A DNA stretch of 64,000 nt from Acuticoccus sediminis (GTDB lineage Bacteria; Pseudomonadota; Alphaproteobacteria; Rhizobiales; Amorphaceae), in assembly GCF_003258595.1 (NCBI RefSeq), contig NZ_QHHQ01000006.1, forward strand, positions 1 to 64,000, written 5' to 3'. Below, piece after piece: positions 17,663 through 26,356 of this stretch. A program made the position numbers and the translations under genes. The notes below the pieces were generated by a model. The model made no database searches, was not told the origin of the DNA, and worked only from the letters and a program-made list of their open reading frames with translations. Every line of letters begins with the position of its first letter. The first letter of the stretch is position 1.

Positions 17663-18649
17663 ATGAAACGTTGGACAGCAACAGCGATTATCGCACTCAG
17701 CACTGTCCCCTGCGTTGCGAACGCCACTGTCCCCGTACCGAAGCCCCACCCGTTCCGAGCGACTGCCGCCAACCCCGACCCCCAGTCCGCCATCGCCGAG
17801 CTCATGGGCGGGGGTGACTACCGAGGCTCCTCCCAGATCGCGGCCTACGCCCCCTCCACCCCGACCCGGGCCGAGCTTCGGCCGGACGTGGGTGGCGAAG
17901 TCGCCCTCTATCTCGTCGGCAAGCTGGCGGAGAAGTCCGGGCCGATCGGATCCGGTGTCACCTGGCGCGTCTATCGCGACCAACCCACCGCCTCGGGCCA
18001 GCTTCCGCTGGTCGAGAAGGCGAGCGGCGGCGACCTCGAGCTCCGCCTTCAGCCGGGCCGCTACGTGGTCCACGCGAGCTACGGCCGCGCCGCCGTCACC
18101 CGGACCATCGACCTCTACAAGCCGGTGACCTCCGAGACGCTCGTGCTGAACGCCGGCGGCCTGCAGCTCGCCGCGGTGCTCGACGAGAGCAACCAGCCGG
18201 TCTCCAAGGACACCGAATTCCAGCTCTACATGGTGGCCGACGACGACCGCGTCCTCCTCGGCGACATCCGCGCCGGCGCCATCGCCCGCCTCCCGGCCGG
18301 GACGTACCACGTGGTGAGCCGCTACGGCGGCATCAACGCGGTCCGCAGCGCCGACGTCACCGTCGACGCGGGCAAGCTGACCCGCGTATCGCTGCGCCAC
18401 TCGGCCGGCAAGGTCCGCCTCAAGCTGGTGCGCGACACCGGCGGCGAAGCCCTCGCCAACACGTCGTGGACGGTCTACTCCGACGACGGCCAGCCCATTT
18501 ACGAGCGCGTCGGCGCCCACGCCAACATCACGCTCGCCGCCGGCAACTACGAGGTCGTCGCACACCACCGCGACACCGAGTTCCGCCGCTCCTTCACGGT
18601 CAAGTCCGGCGACGAATCCGACGTCGTCGTCCAGGCGACGCGCCTCTAG
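17663..18649 (+). CDS. Exported protein with three related beta-domain repeats
   Basis: A 328-residue product with a clear signal peptide (MKRWTATAIIALSTVPCVANA). The mature part holds at least three copies of one unit: LQPGRYVVHASYGRAAVTRTI, LPAGTYHVVSRYGGINAVRSA and LAAGNYEVVAHHRDTEFRRSF. Each is followed by a short strand-rich segment and a linker. The pattern fits tandem Ig-like or carboxypeptidase-regulatory-like beta sandwiches. No catalytic motif is seen. It is probably periplasmic or surface-associated and structural or binding in role. I chose the ATG at 17663 for the signal peptide. It is divergent from the nitroreductase. Confidence 0.75.
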   Translation: MKRWTATAIIALSTVPCVANATVPVPKPHPFRATAANPDPQSAIAELMGGGDYRGSSQIAAYAPSTPTRAELRPDVGGEVALYLVGKLAEKSGPIGSGVTWRVYRDQPTASGQLPLVEKASGGDLELRLQPGRYVVHASYGRAAVTRTIDLYKPVTSETLVLNAGGLQLAAVLDESNQPVSKDTEFQLYMVADDDRVLLGDIRAGAIARLPAGTYHVVSRYGGINAVRSADVTVDAGKLTRVSLRHSAGKVRLKLVRDTGGEALANTSWTVYSDDGQPIYERVGAHANITLAAGNYEVVAHHRDTEFRRSFTVKSGDESDVVVQATRL

Positions 18650-18850
18650 CGGGCGCACTCCACGACGTCCGACCCGACCCGGCCGCGCCGTTCCGCGCGC
18701 AGCCCATGCGCCTCGGCGCACTTGCGGGAACGGGCGACATTCCCCCACGTCGACCCATCCGCCGCTGCAAAAGACGCTTGCGATACCCCTGTTTCGGGAT
18801 GATCGTCACGCTGGTGCGTTGATCAGCGGACGGCGGGTGTTGATCGTGAA

Positions 18851-18866
18851 GCTGCCTTCGGGCAGC
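18851..18866. other. TTCG hairpin upstream of the DUF3126 gene
   Basis: A perfect 6-bp stem gctgcc-ttcg-ggcagc lies 65 bases before the DUF3126 start. No T-run follows. It may end the upstream transcript or shape the 5' leader. Confidence 0.45.
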
Positions 18867-18930
18867 GTGCAGACCGATACCGCACCGGGCGCGATCGCCG
18901 GGTGAACGGTCCAAACTCCAGGAGATTCCG

Positions 18931-19149
18931 GTGAAAAAGACCGAGATGGCCAAGCTCGAGGCCTATATGCGTCGTGTGTTCGGCAACGACACGCTCAGCG
19001 TCAGGCCGCAGGTGAAGAAGGACGACTCGGCCGAGGTGTACGTCAGGGAAGAGTTCATCGGCGTGCTGTACCGCGACGAGGACGAAGGCGAGCTGTCGTG
19101 GAACTTCACGATGGCCATCCTCGAAATGGACATCGAGGACGCCGCCTGA
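18931..19149 (+). CDS. DUF3126 family protein
   Basis: A 72-residue acidic protein (MKKTEMAKLEAYMRRVFGND) of an uncharacterised alphaproteobacterial family. It starts at a GTG with ggagat 8 bases upstream. It has a short helical N-terminus followed by beta-rich sequence (AEVYVREEFIGVLYRDEDEG). Its TGA shares its last base with the ATG of the gamma carbonic anhydrase gene, so the two are translationally coupled. Confidence 0.88.
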   Translation: MKKTEMAKLEAYMRRVFGNDTLSVRPQVKKDDSAEVYVREEFIGVLYRDEDEGELSWNFTMAILEMDIEDAA

Positions 19150-19670
19150 TGCCCCTCTACCGGCTCGACGGCATCGAGCCGGACATCCACCCCGACACCT
19201 GGATCGCTCCGACGGCGGTGCTCATCGGCCGCGTGCGGCTGCTCGCGGGCGCCTCGGTCTGGTACGGCGCGGTCCTGCGGGGGGACAACGAGTGGATCGA
19301 GGTCGGCGAGAATTCCAACGTCCAGGATCTCGCCTGCTGCCACACCTCGATGGGCGCGCCGCTGACGCTGGGGCCGGAGGTGACCATCGGCCACAAGGTC
19401 ATGCTCCACGGGTGCACCGTGGGTAGGGGCGCGCTGATCGGCATGAACGCCGTCGTGCTCGACCATGCGGTCATCGGCGACCATGCCCTGGTGGGGGCGC
19501 AGGCCCTCGTGCCGGAGCGCAAGGTGGTGCCGGAGCGCACCATGGCGCTCGGCGCGCCGGCCAAGCCCGTGCGGACCCTCTCGGACGAGGAGGTCACGCG
19601 CCAGCTCGGCTCGGCGGCGGGCTACGCGGCGAACTGGCGGCGCTTTGCCGCCGGTTGCGAACCGGTATGA
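19149..19670 (+). CDS. Gamma carbonic anhydrase family protein
   Basis: A left-handed beta-helix hexapeptide-repeat protein of 173 residues, in the family of bacterial YrdA/CaiE and gamma carbonic anhydrases. The three metal-binding His of the family are present as His65 (CCHTSMG), His82 (IGHKV) and His87 (LHGCTVG). The RGDNEWIEVGENSNVQD motif is also typical. Actual anhydrase activity is not guaranteed, since many homologues are inactive or act on other compounds. It overlaps the DUF3126 gene by one base. Confidence 0.92.
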   Translation: MPLYRLDGIEPDIHPDTWIAPTAVLIGRVRLLAGASVWYGAVLRGDNEWIEVGENSNVQDLACCHTSMGAPLTLGPEVTIGHKVMLHGCTVGRGALIGMNAVVLDHAVIGDHALVGAQALVPERKVVPERTMALGAPAKPVRTLSDEEVTRQLGSAAGYAANWRRFAAGCEPV

Positions 19671-19733
19671 CCGACCCACTTCTAGTGCCATGACCCCATA
19701 CGCCGCGGCCGAGGCCGCCAGCCCGCGCCCGGC

Positions 19734-20585
19734 ATGAGCCACATTCCCCGCATCCCGCAGCAGCCGGACGAGGAGCCGACGCGCGCCTGGCGCCACCGGG
19801 CCGCGCCGCCGTCGTCCGAGGGGCTGCAGCCGGGATCCGGCAACGGCCACCCGCCCCACCCGGATCCCTACGGCGAGCCCCGTCGGCCGCCGCGCGAGCC
19901 TGCTTTCATGCTGCCCGGCTCGGTGGTGGCGATGGTGGCGATCATCGCGGTCGTCCAGTTCGCCCGCTCGATGGTGAGCCAGCAGCAGGACCTCCTGGTG
20001 CAGCTCTGGTTCGCCTTCATCCCGGCCCGCTACGCCGACACCTTCTTCCCCTTCCCGGGCGGCCTCGGCGCGGACGCGTGGACCTTCGTGACCTACGCGC
20101 TGCTGCACGGCTCGTGGGTGCACCTCCTCACCAACACCGTCTGGCTGGTGGCGTTCGGCAGCGCCGTGGCGCGCCGCTTCGGACCGCTGCGGTTCTGGCT
20201 GTTCTCGGCGGCGGCGGCCGCGGGCGGAGCCGCGCTGCACCTCGCGCTCCACTTCGGCGACCCGATCCCGGTGGTCGGCGCCTCGGCCGCCATTGCGGGA
20301 CAGATGGCCGCAGCCGCGCGCTTCGTGTTCGATTCGCACGGTCCGCTGGTGCTGCGGCGCGGCGGCGACGACAGCGCCTTCCGCCGGCCGGCGACGAGCC
20401 TCGTCGACACGTTCCGGAACCGCAGCGCGCTGCTGTTCATCGTCATCTGGTTCGGCATCAACCTGGCCGTCGGGATCGGCAGCTCGGTGTCCGGCGGGGT
20501 GGCCATCGCCTGGGAAGCGCACATCGGCGGCTTCCTCGTCGGCCTCCTATTGTTCCGATTTTTCGATCCGGTACCGCCACGTTGA
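19734..20585 (+). CDS. Rhomboid family intramembrane serine protease
   Basis: A 283-residue protein with a disordered, Pro-rich cytoplasmic N-terminus of about 57 residues and six membrane helices. The rhomboid motif HGSWVHLLTN (126-135) supplies the oxyanion Asn/His. The catalytic Ser184 sits in GASAAIAG, and the catalytic His263 sits in EAHIGGFLVG. It cleaves membrane proteins within or near the bilayer; the substrate is unknown. It follows the gamma carbonic anhydrase gene on the same strand by 63 bases. Confidence 0.92.
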   Translation: MSHIPRIPQQPDEEPTRAWRHRAAPPSSEGLQPGSGNGHPPHPDPYGEPRRPPREPAFMLPGSVVAMVAIIAVVQFARSMVSQQQDLLVQLWFAFIPARYADTFFPFPGGLGADAWTFVTYALLHGSWVHLLTNTVWLVAFGSAVARRFGPLRFWLFSAAAAAGGAALHLALHFGDPIPVVGASAAIAGQMAAAARFVFDSHGPLVLRRGGDDSAFRRPATSLVDTFRNRSALLFIVIWFGINLAVGIGSSVSGGVAIAWEAHIGGFLVGLLLFRFFDPVPPR

Positions 20586-20593
20586 TCTGACTA

Positions 20594-20617
20594 GTCACAA
20601 CCTTAAAATTGTGTGAC
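20594..20617. promoter_or_regulatory. Inverted repeat upstream of the CBS gene
   Basis: gtcaca (20594-20599) and tgtgac (20612-20617) are exact inverted half-sites separated by an AT-rich 12-base spacer (accttaaaattg). They lie 36-59 bases before the CBS start. This could be an operator or part of a promoter; the spacing does not match CRP or FNR sites. Confidence 0.4.
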
Positions 20618-20652
20618 GCTCCTCCCTCTGACGGCTTGGGAGGCGACAAACA

Positions 20653-21081
20653 ATGACAGTAAAGGCAATCCTTAAGGAGAAGGGCGGCGACGTCTTCACG
20701 ATGTCTCCGGACGCCACACTGGTGGAGGTGGCGCAGGAACTTTCCCGTCGCAAGATTGGCGCTCTTCTCATCATGGACGGCGATCGACTGGCCGGTATCT
20801 TGTCCGAACGCGACATTGTCCGCCAGATTGCCCGTGCCGGGGCGGCCGCGCTTTCCGCGCCCGCGTCGTCGGTCATGACCCAGACGGTGCAGACCGCGAC
20901 CATGGACGACCTCATCGAGGACGTCATGACGCGGATGACCAACTCCAGGTTCCGCCACATGCCCGTGGTGCACGAGGGCAAGGTGGCAGGCCTCATCTCC
21001 ATCGGTGACGTGGTGAAACGCCGGATCGAGCAGGCCGTGCGCGAGCGCGACGAGATCCGCGACTACATCATGTCGACCTGA
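20653..21081 (+). CDS. CBS-domain protein
   Basis: A 142-residue protein made of two CBS domains and nothing else. The first carries the segment IGALLIMDGDRLAGILSERD, the second FRHMPVVHEGKVAGLISIGD. Paired CBS domains bind adenine nucleotides or related ligands and act as energy sensors on a partner. The ATG at 20653 is preceded by gggagg. It stands alone on the plus strand between the rhomboid and DUF805 genes. The partner protein is not evident here. Confidence 0.92.
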   Translation: MTVKAILKEKGGDVFTMSPDATLVEVAQELSRRKIGALLIMDGDRLAGILSERDIVRQIARAGAAALSAPASSVMTQTVQTATMDDLIEDVMTRMTNSRFRHMPVVHEGKVAGLISIGDVVKRRIEQAVRERDEIRDYIMST

Positions 21082-21168
21082 CGCAAACGGTGGGCTGCGG
21101 GCTTCCGAGGCGCCCCCTGGAAGTCCCGCGGCCCCCTTGCCGGGCCGGCTGAGGAGAGCGTTGGACGG

Positions 21169-21660
21169 GTGCTGAAGGCCTATTTCGGAGATCTCGCGGA
21201 CGGACGGATCGGGCGGGCCAGGTTCGTCGGCCTCTGGCTGGGGCTGATCGGCATGGCCCTTCTGGCCGCGCTGGCGATCGTCGTCGCGCTCGGTGCCGCC
21301 GTCCATCTCGCCGCCGGCGACCTCGAAGAGGTAGAGGCGGCCGTCGTCCCCGCCATCGGTATTCCGGCGATCGTCGTGCTGACCCTCGCCGGGTTCGCGT
21401 TCCTCTTCGCCAACCTCAACATCGTCGCCAAGCGGGCGCGCGACATCGGCTGGCCGGGCTGGCTCGTTGCGGTGCTCTACCTCGTCCTCTCGGGCGGCGC
21501 CTCGCAGGCCGGCGAGGGCGGGCATGGCGGTACGGCCGGCCTCGGCCTCGTCATGATGCTCGTCCTCGCGATCATTCCGGCCAACCTGTTCCGCAGGACG
21601 CCGCCGGACGGTCAGTCCTCCGGCCGCACCAGCGTCCCGTCCTCGCCGAGGGCGCGGTAG
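21169..21660 (+). CDS. DUF805-like inner-membrane protein
   Basis: A 163-residue protein with four likely membrane helices. It starts with MLKAYFGDLADGRIGRARF, the DUF805 pattern, and has the characteristic KRARDIGWPGWL motif after the second helix pair. DUF805 proteins have no defined biochemical role. It begins at a GTG with gagga upstream. Its last 49 bases overlap the 3' end of hisI on the opposite strand. Confidence 0.8.
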   Translation: MLKAYFGDLADGRIGRARFVGLWLGLIGMALLAALAIVVALGAAVHLAAGDLEEVEAAVVPAIGIPAIVVLTLAGFAFLFANLNIVAKRARDIGWPGWLVAVLYLVLSGGASQAGEGGHGGTAGLGLVMMLVLAIIPANLFRRTPPDGQSSGRTSVPSSPRAR

Positions 21661-22025
21661 AAGCAGCTGCGCGCCCCGGTGTGGCAGGCACCGCCGTCGC
21701 CGCCGACCGTGACGCGGATCACCAGCGCGTCCTGATCGCAGTCGACGAGGATGCGCCGCACCGTCTGGATCTGGCCCGACGTCTCGCCCTTCTTCCAGAG
21801 CTTGCCCCGCGAGCGGCTGTAGTAGTGCACCTCGCCGGTCTCGAGGGTGGCGGCGAGCGCCGTACGATCCATGTGGGCGAGCATCAGGATGTCGCCGGTC
21901 GCATCGTCGACGGCGACGGCGGTCAGGAGGCCGTTGGCGTCGAATTTCGGGCGGAAGGTTGCTCCGCGCTCCTGCTCATTCGCATCGCTGGACGGTAGTT
22001 CAAGGCTGTTTGCGGCACGTGTCAC
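21612..22025 (-). CDS. hisI: Phosphoribosyl-AMP cyclohydrolase
   Basis: It catalyses the third step of histidine synthesis, opening the purine ring of phosphoribosyl-AMP. The 137-residue product is the stand-alone HisI form, not fused to HisE. Conserved segments are MLAHMDRTALAATLETGEV, YYSRSRGKLWKKGETSG, the zinc-binding VDCDQDAL, and CHTGARSCFYR. It begins at a GTG at 22025. Its 3' end overlaps the convergent DUF805 gene by 49 bases. Confidence 0.95.
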   Translation of the reverse strand: MTRAANSLELPSSDANEQERGATFRPKFDANGLLTAVAVDDATGDILMLAHMDRTALAATLETGEVHYYSRSRGKLWKKGETSGQIQTVRRILVDCDQDALVIRVTVGGDGGACHTGARSCFYRALGEDGTLVRPED

Positions 22026-22058
22026 GACATATATCCTGGCTCACGGAGGAGGGCCGTT

Positions 22059-22499
22059 ATGCTGAGTGACCTCTACAACGACAAGATCCTGGGCTTCGCC
22101 GCAAATATCGAGCGGCTGGGGCGGCTCGACGCGCCGGACGCCAGCGCGACGCACCGCTCGCGCCTGTGTGGCAGCCAGGTGACCGTCGACGTCAAGATGA
22201 AGGACGGGCGCGTCGCCGACTTCGCGCACGAGGTAAAGGCGTGCGCCCTCGGGCAGGCCTCGTCCTCGATCATGGCGCGGCACGTGATCGGCGCCACCGT
22301 CGACGAGCTCCAGACGGTCCATGACCAGATGGAGAAGATGCTGAAGGAGGGCGGCCCGCCGCCGACCGGCGAGCGCTGGGAGGAGCTGAAGTACCTGGAG
22401 CCGGTGCGCGAGCACAAGTCCCGCCACGCCTCCACGATGCTCACCTTCGGTGCCACCCTAGAAGCCGCCCGCAAGGCGACCCTCGCCGAGGCCGCATGA
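22059..22499 (+). CDS. NifU/IscU-type iron-sulfur scaffold protein (variant)
   Basis: A 146-residue member of the NifU N-terminal/SufU fold that assembles Fe-S clusters. Two of the three usual cluster cysteines are present: Cys37 in RLCGSQ and Cys62 in KACALGQASSS. At the expected third position, in EHKSRHAST, there is His123 and no Cys. This variant motif is what I recall from alphaproteobacterial homologues, so it is probably a natural subfamily and not a damaged gene. ggagga lies 8 bases before the ATG. It overlaps yidD by 4 bases (ATGA). Confidence 0.85.
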   Translation: MLSDLYNDKILGFAANIERLGRLDAPDASATHRSRLCGSQVTVDVKMKDGRVADFAHEVKACALGQASSSIMARHVIGATVDELQTVHDQMEKMLKEGGPPPTGERWEELKYLEPVREHKSRHASTMLTFGATLEAARKATLAEAA

Positions 22500-22807
22500 G
22501 GCCGGTCGCGGCGACATTGCGCGGGGCGATCTACGTCTACCGCGTTCTCCTGTCGCCGATCCTCGGCCGTCAGTGCCGTTATCTCCCCACCTGCTCGCAG
22601 TATGCCGACGAAGCCGTGAAGCGCTATGGCGCCTGGACCGGCTCGTGGCTCACCCTGGCGCGCATCCTGCGCTGCAATCCGTTCGGTGCCGCAGGTTACG
22701 ACCCGGTGCCGGACCTTCCCCCCGAAGCGGGCCGCCGCCCGTGGCGCCACGCCCGGTGGACCGCGCGCCACATGGACCCCGCCACGCGCATCGACCGCTC
22801 CGCCTGA
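22496..22807 (+). CDS. yidD: Membrane protein insertion efficiency factor YidD
   Basis: A small, membrane-associated helper of the YidC insertase, 103 residues. It has the family signature LRGAIYVYRVLLSPILGRQC, CRYLPTCSQYADEAVKRYG and RILRCNPFGAAGYDPVPD. The start overlaps the stop of the NifU-like gene (ATGA), so translation is coupled. The usual rnpA/yidC neighbours are not here. Confidence 0.95.
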   Translation: MRPVAATLRGAIYVYRVLLSPILGRQCRYLPTCSQYADEAVKRYGAWTGSWLTLARILRCNPFGAAGYDPVPDLPPEAGRRPWRHARWTARHMDPATRIDRSA

Positions 22808-22853
22808 GCCGCTCCGGCATGTCCCGGACCTGACTGCGGCTGGCGCCCGCCCG

Positions 22854-23366
22854 TCAGGTCAGCGGGCAGTCCGTCACGTCGAGCAGGATGCCGACGTGGC
22901 TCGACCTGTCGTAGGCGAGGCCCTGAAGGTTCACGTAGAGCGTACGGCCTTCGATGGTGATGTCGCCGTTGGCGACCGGCAGCGTGGTCACGCTGGCGTC
23001 CACGCTGGCGTTGTTGAAGACCAGGCAGTCCGGGGCGAACGAGAGGACGTAGCCGTTGAAGGTCGCGTCGGCGATCAGGCCTGGCGGAGAGGGGGAGAAA
23101 TCGATCTCGATCCGGTTGGCGCTGATGTCGACGATGACCGGCACGACGTCGAGGCCGTTCTGCACGCCTTCGGGCAGCAGGCCGAACTCGATCTCGTCCG
23201 AGATCGTGGCGGTGTGGATGAGGCCCTGATAGCGGGGCTTGTCCGGCTCGTCGTAGGCGAGGACGCTGAACGCCGCCGTGCGCCCCAGCAGCGAGTCGGC
23301 TGCGGCAGGCGCGGCGGCATATGCGGTCAGGGCGGCGAGGCAGAGTGCCATGGCGCGGTAGTTCAT
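22854..23366 (-). CDS. Hypothetical secreted protein
   Basis: A 170-residue protein with a clear signal peptide (MNYRAMALCLAALTAYAAAPAAA), cut after AAAD. The mature 146 residues alternate in a beta-strand pattern and contain two cysteines (PDCLVFNN and TDCPLT) that could form a disulfide. No motif that I recognise. It is probably a periplasmic beta-rich protein. It is convergent with yidD and stands alone. Confidence 0.7.
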   Translation of the reverse strand: MNYRAMALCLAALTAYAAAPAAADSLLGRTAAFSVLAYDEPDKPRYQGLIHTATISDEIEFGLLPEGVQNGLDVVPVIVDISANRIEIDFSPSPPGLIADATFNGYVLSFAPDCLVFNNASVDASVTTLPVANGDITIEGRTLYVNLQGLAYDRSSHVGILLDVTDCPLT

Positions 23367-23530
23367 GGTCCATCCGTCGACGAGCGCCCGCAGGGGCTGG
23401 ACGGGAGAGACCCTAGCGCAACTTCGACCCTGATTGAATCAACCAGGACGACAGGTTCGCGGCCGGTCGGTCGGGAGGCGCGTCCGGGCTTCGTCGCCCG
23501 CTGCGTCCGGGCCCGCCGGTCGCCGGGCCG

Positions 23531-23695
23531 TCAGTGGCCGAAGCGGCCGATCCGGGTCTGCTCGCGCGGCGGAGCCAGGACCTGCATGACGGAGTAGAAG
23601 ACGCGCCGGACAGCCGGCGAGGTGATGGCGTAGAGGATCATCGGTCGAACTTTCGGGTTCCGGTAGGCGTCCGGGGGACGCGTTGCACAAGACAT
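23531..23695 (-). CDS. Possible small protein, 54 residues
   Basis: An open frame starting MSCATRPPDAYRNPKVRPMI, with ggagaggg ending 7 bases before the ATG, which supports real translation. A central amphipathic or hydrophobic stretch (ILYAITSPAVRRVFYSVMQV) could associate with a membrane. The end is basic (REQTRIGRFGH). No relative recognised. The gene lies alone, upstream of and divergent from parC. Confidence 0.4.
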   Translation of the reverse strand: MSCATRPPDAYRNPKVRPMILYAITSPAVRRVFYSVMQVLAPPREQTRIGRFGH

Positions 23696-23979
23696 GGGGC
23701 ATCCCTCTCCGGTTGTGCACTTCGAATGTGCGATATCTGCCTGCCGCAAGTGCATAGCGGCGCGTCCGTGGGCGGAGGCGCCCGGCGTGCGCGGGAAACC
23801 GGGCGGACGGGGTGGCGTTCATCCCGCTCGCCGTGTGGCCGGCTGCGCGAAACCTCGGGACGAAGCCGCCGGCGAGGTGTCGGCCACGCGCCGGGCGATG
23901 TAAGAAGGACGGGAGCGCGCGGCCGTACCGAGGCCGATGCCGCGTGCGCGGGGGACCGCCCCGACCCTGGAGGACCGCG

Positions 23980-26217
23980 TTGAGCGATAGCGACGACACG
24001 AACGTTGACCTGAAGGCGGCGCTGGAAGAGCGCTACCTTGCCTACGCGCTGTCGACGATCATGCACCGTGCGCTGCCTGACGTGCGCGACGGCATGAAGC
24101 CGGTGCACCGGCGCCTGCTCTTCGCGATGCGCCAGCTCCGGCTCGACCCGGGCCAGGCCTTCAAGAAGTCCGCCCGCGTGGTGGGCGACGTCATCGGTAA
24201 GTACCACCCGCACGGCGACACCGCGGTCTACGACGCGCTGGTCCGCCTCGCGCAGGACTTCGCCGTGCGCTACCCGCTGGTCGACGGGCAGGGCAACTTC
24301 GGCACGGTCGACGGCGATAGCGCCGCCGCCATGCGTTACACCGAAGCGCGCATGACGGACGTCGCGCGGCTGCTGCTCGACGGCCTCGACGAGGACGCGG
24401 TCGACTTCCGCGACACCTATGACGGCTCCGAGCGCGAGCCGGTGGTGCTGCCGGGCGGATTTCCGAACCTCCTCGCCAACGGCGCGTCGGGCATCGCGGT
24501 GGGCATGGCGACGAACGTGCCGCCGCACAACGCCGCCGAGATCGCCGAAGCGGCGCTTCACCTCATCAAGCACCCCAACGCCCGGCTGGAGACGATCTTC
24601 GACCCGGACAACGGGCCGATCCGCGGTCCGGACTTCCCGACCGGCGGCGTGATCGTCGAGAGCGCGTCCTCCATGGCGGAGGCGTACCGCACCGGCCGCG
24701 GCGGCTTCCGCACCCGCGCCCGCTGGGAAATCGAGGACCTCGGCCGCGGGACCTGGCAGATCGTCGTCACGGAGATCCCGTACCAGGTCACGAAGTCCCG
24801 CCTGATCGAGCGCATCGCCGAGCTCCTGGACCAGAAGAAGCTGCCGCTCCTCGCTGACGTTCGCGACGAGAGCGCGGAGGACATCCGCGTCGTGCTGGAG
24901 CCCCGCTCCAAGACGGTGGACGCCGCGCTGCTGATGGAGAGCCTCTTCCGCGTCACCGACCTGGAGACCCGCATCCCGCTCAACATGAACGTCCTGATGG
25001 GCGGGCAGGTGCCGCGCGTGGTCGGGCTGATCGAGGTGATCCGCGCCTGGCTCGACCACCTCAAGGAGGTCGCGGTCCGCCGGGCGCAGCACCGGCTCGA
25101 GAAGGTCGTCCACCGCCTGGAGGTGCTCGACGGCTTCCTCGTCGTCTACCTCGACCTCGACCGCGTCATTCAGATCATCCGCTACGAGGACGATCCGAAG
25201 GCCGAGCTCATGAAGGTCTTCGAGCTGACCGAGGTGCAGGCCGAGGCCATCCTCAACATGCGCCTGCGGTCGTTGCGGCGCCTGGAAGAGATGGAGATCC
25301 GCAAGGAGCACGAGCGCCTGACCGCCGAGCGGGCGGAGCTCGAGGCGTTGCTCGGGTCGGAAGACAAGCAGTGGCAGAAGGTGGCCAGCTCGGTCCGCGA
25401 GGTGAGGAAGCTCTTCGGCCTCGACACGAAGCTCGGACATCGCCGGACCTCCTTCGCCGACGCCCCGTCCACCATCAGCGCCGACATCGTCGCCGAGGCG
25501 ATGATCGAGCGCGAGCCGATCACCGTGGTCCTGTCGCAGAAGGGCTGGATCCGCGCATTGCGGGGCCACACAGACGACTTCGAGAAGCTGGCCTTCCGCC
25601 AGGACGACCAGATGGGCCACTGGTTCCACGCCCAGACGACCGACAAGCTGCTGATCCTCACGACCGACGGCCGCGTCTACACCCTCGGGGCCGACAAGCT
25701 GCCGGGCGGGCGCGGCCATGGCGAGCCGCTGCGGCTCATCCTGGAGCTCTCCGGTGGTGTCGAGATCTCGGCGATGTTCGTCTACGAGGCCGGGTCGCAG
25801 TGGCTCATCGCCTCGCAGATGGGGCGCGGCTTCATCGTCGGCGCGGACGACCTGATCGGCACGACCAAGCGCGGCCGCGCCGTCATGTCACCGGCCGACA
25901 GCGACGTCGCCATGCTGATCGTGCGGGCGGACGGGGACCACGTCGCGGTGATCGGCGAGAACCGCAAGCTGGTCGTCTTCCCGATCGAGCAGGTGCCGAC
26001 GCTGGCGCGCGGCCGTGGCGTGCGGCTGCAGCGCTACAAGGACGGCGGCCTCTCCGACATCAAGACGTTCAAGGCGGCCGAGGGGCTGACCTGGCGCGAC
26101 AAGTCGGGCCGGGAGCATCGCCGCTCGATGGACGACCTCGCCGACTGGCGCGGCGAGCGCGCCTCGGCCGGCCGCATGGCCCCGCAGGGCATGCCGCGCA
26201 CGAACAAGTTCAACTGA
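23980..26217 (+). CDS. parC: DNA topoisomerase IV subunit A
   Basis: It decatenates replicated chromosomes together with ParE. The catalytic Tyr120 lies in AMRYTEARM, and the quinolone-resistance region is [10 protein letters not shown] (78-85 region), with Thr at the E. coli Ser80 position and Asp at Glu84. The C-terminal part holds the beta-propeller blades (for example [11 protein letters not shown]). I chose the TTG at 23980: ctggagga ends 5 bases before it and the 745-residue product has the family length, while in-frame codons upstream encode unrelated sequence. The parE gene is not in the window. Confidence 0.96.
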   Translation: MSDSDDTNVDLKAALEERYLAYALSTIMHRALPDVRDGMKPVHRRLLFAMRQLRLDPGQAFKKSARVVGDVIGKYHPHGDTAVYDALVRLAQDFAVRYPLVDGQGNFGTVDGDSAAAMRYTEARMTDVARLLLDGLDEDAVDFRDTYDGSEREPVVLPGGFPNLLANGASGIAVGMATNVPPHNAAEIAEAALHLIKHPNARLETIFDPDNGPIRGPDFPTGGVIVESASSMAEAYRTGRGGFRTRARWEIEDLGRGTWQIVVTEIPYQVTKSRLIERIAELLDQKKLPLLADVRDESAEDIRVVLEPRSKTVDAALLMESLFRVTDLETRIPLNMNVLMGGQVPRVVGLIEVIRAWLDHLKEVAVRRAQHRLEKVVHRLEVLDGFLVVYLDLDRVIQIIRYEDDPKAELMKVFELTEVQAEAILNMRLRSLRRLEEMEIRKEHERLTAERAELEALLGSEDKQWQKVASSVREVRKLFGLDTKLGHRRTSFADAPSTISADIVAEAMIEREPITVVLSQKGWIRALRGHTDDFEKLAFRQDDQMGHWFHAQTTDKLLILTTDGRVYTLGADKLPGGRGHGEPLRLILELSGGVEISAMFVYEAGSQWLIASQMGRGFIVGADDLIGTTKRGRAVMSPADSDVAMLIVRADGDHVAVIGENRKLVVFPIEQVPTLARGRGVRLQRYKDGGLSDIKTFKAAEGLTWRDKSGREHRRSMDDLADWRGERASAGRMAPQGMPRTNKFN

Positions 26218-26318
26218 CGGCACCGCAGGCGCCCCTCCGCGGCGCCGCGACGACGCCACGCCCCGGAGCGCCCGGCGCACCGACGAGCCCGGGCGCCGAG
26301 GCTCAGGCGCGGCAGTCG

Positions 26319-26349
26319 CGCCCCACGCCCGTGTCGGTGCGTGGGGGCG
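26319..26349. other. Stem-loop between parC and the sulfotransferase
   Basis: cgccccacgc pairs with gcgtgggggcg with a single one-base bulge and a 10-base loop, between convergent genes. No T-run lies on either side, so termination is possible but not certain. Confidence 0.5.
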
Positions 26350-26356
26350 GAAAAGA

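Noticed and set aside
20594-20617. CRP or FNR site
   Set aside because: The half-site order and the 12-base spacer do not match either consensus (TGTGA-N6-TCACA or TTGAT-N4-ATCAA).
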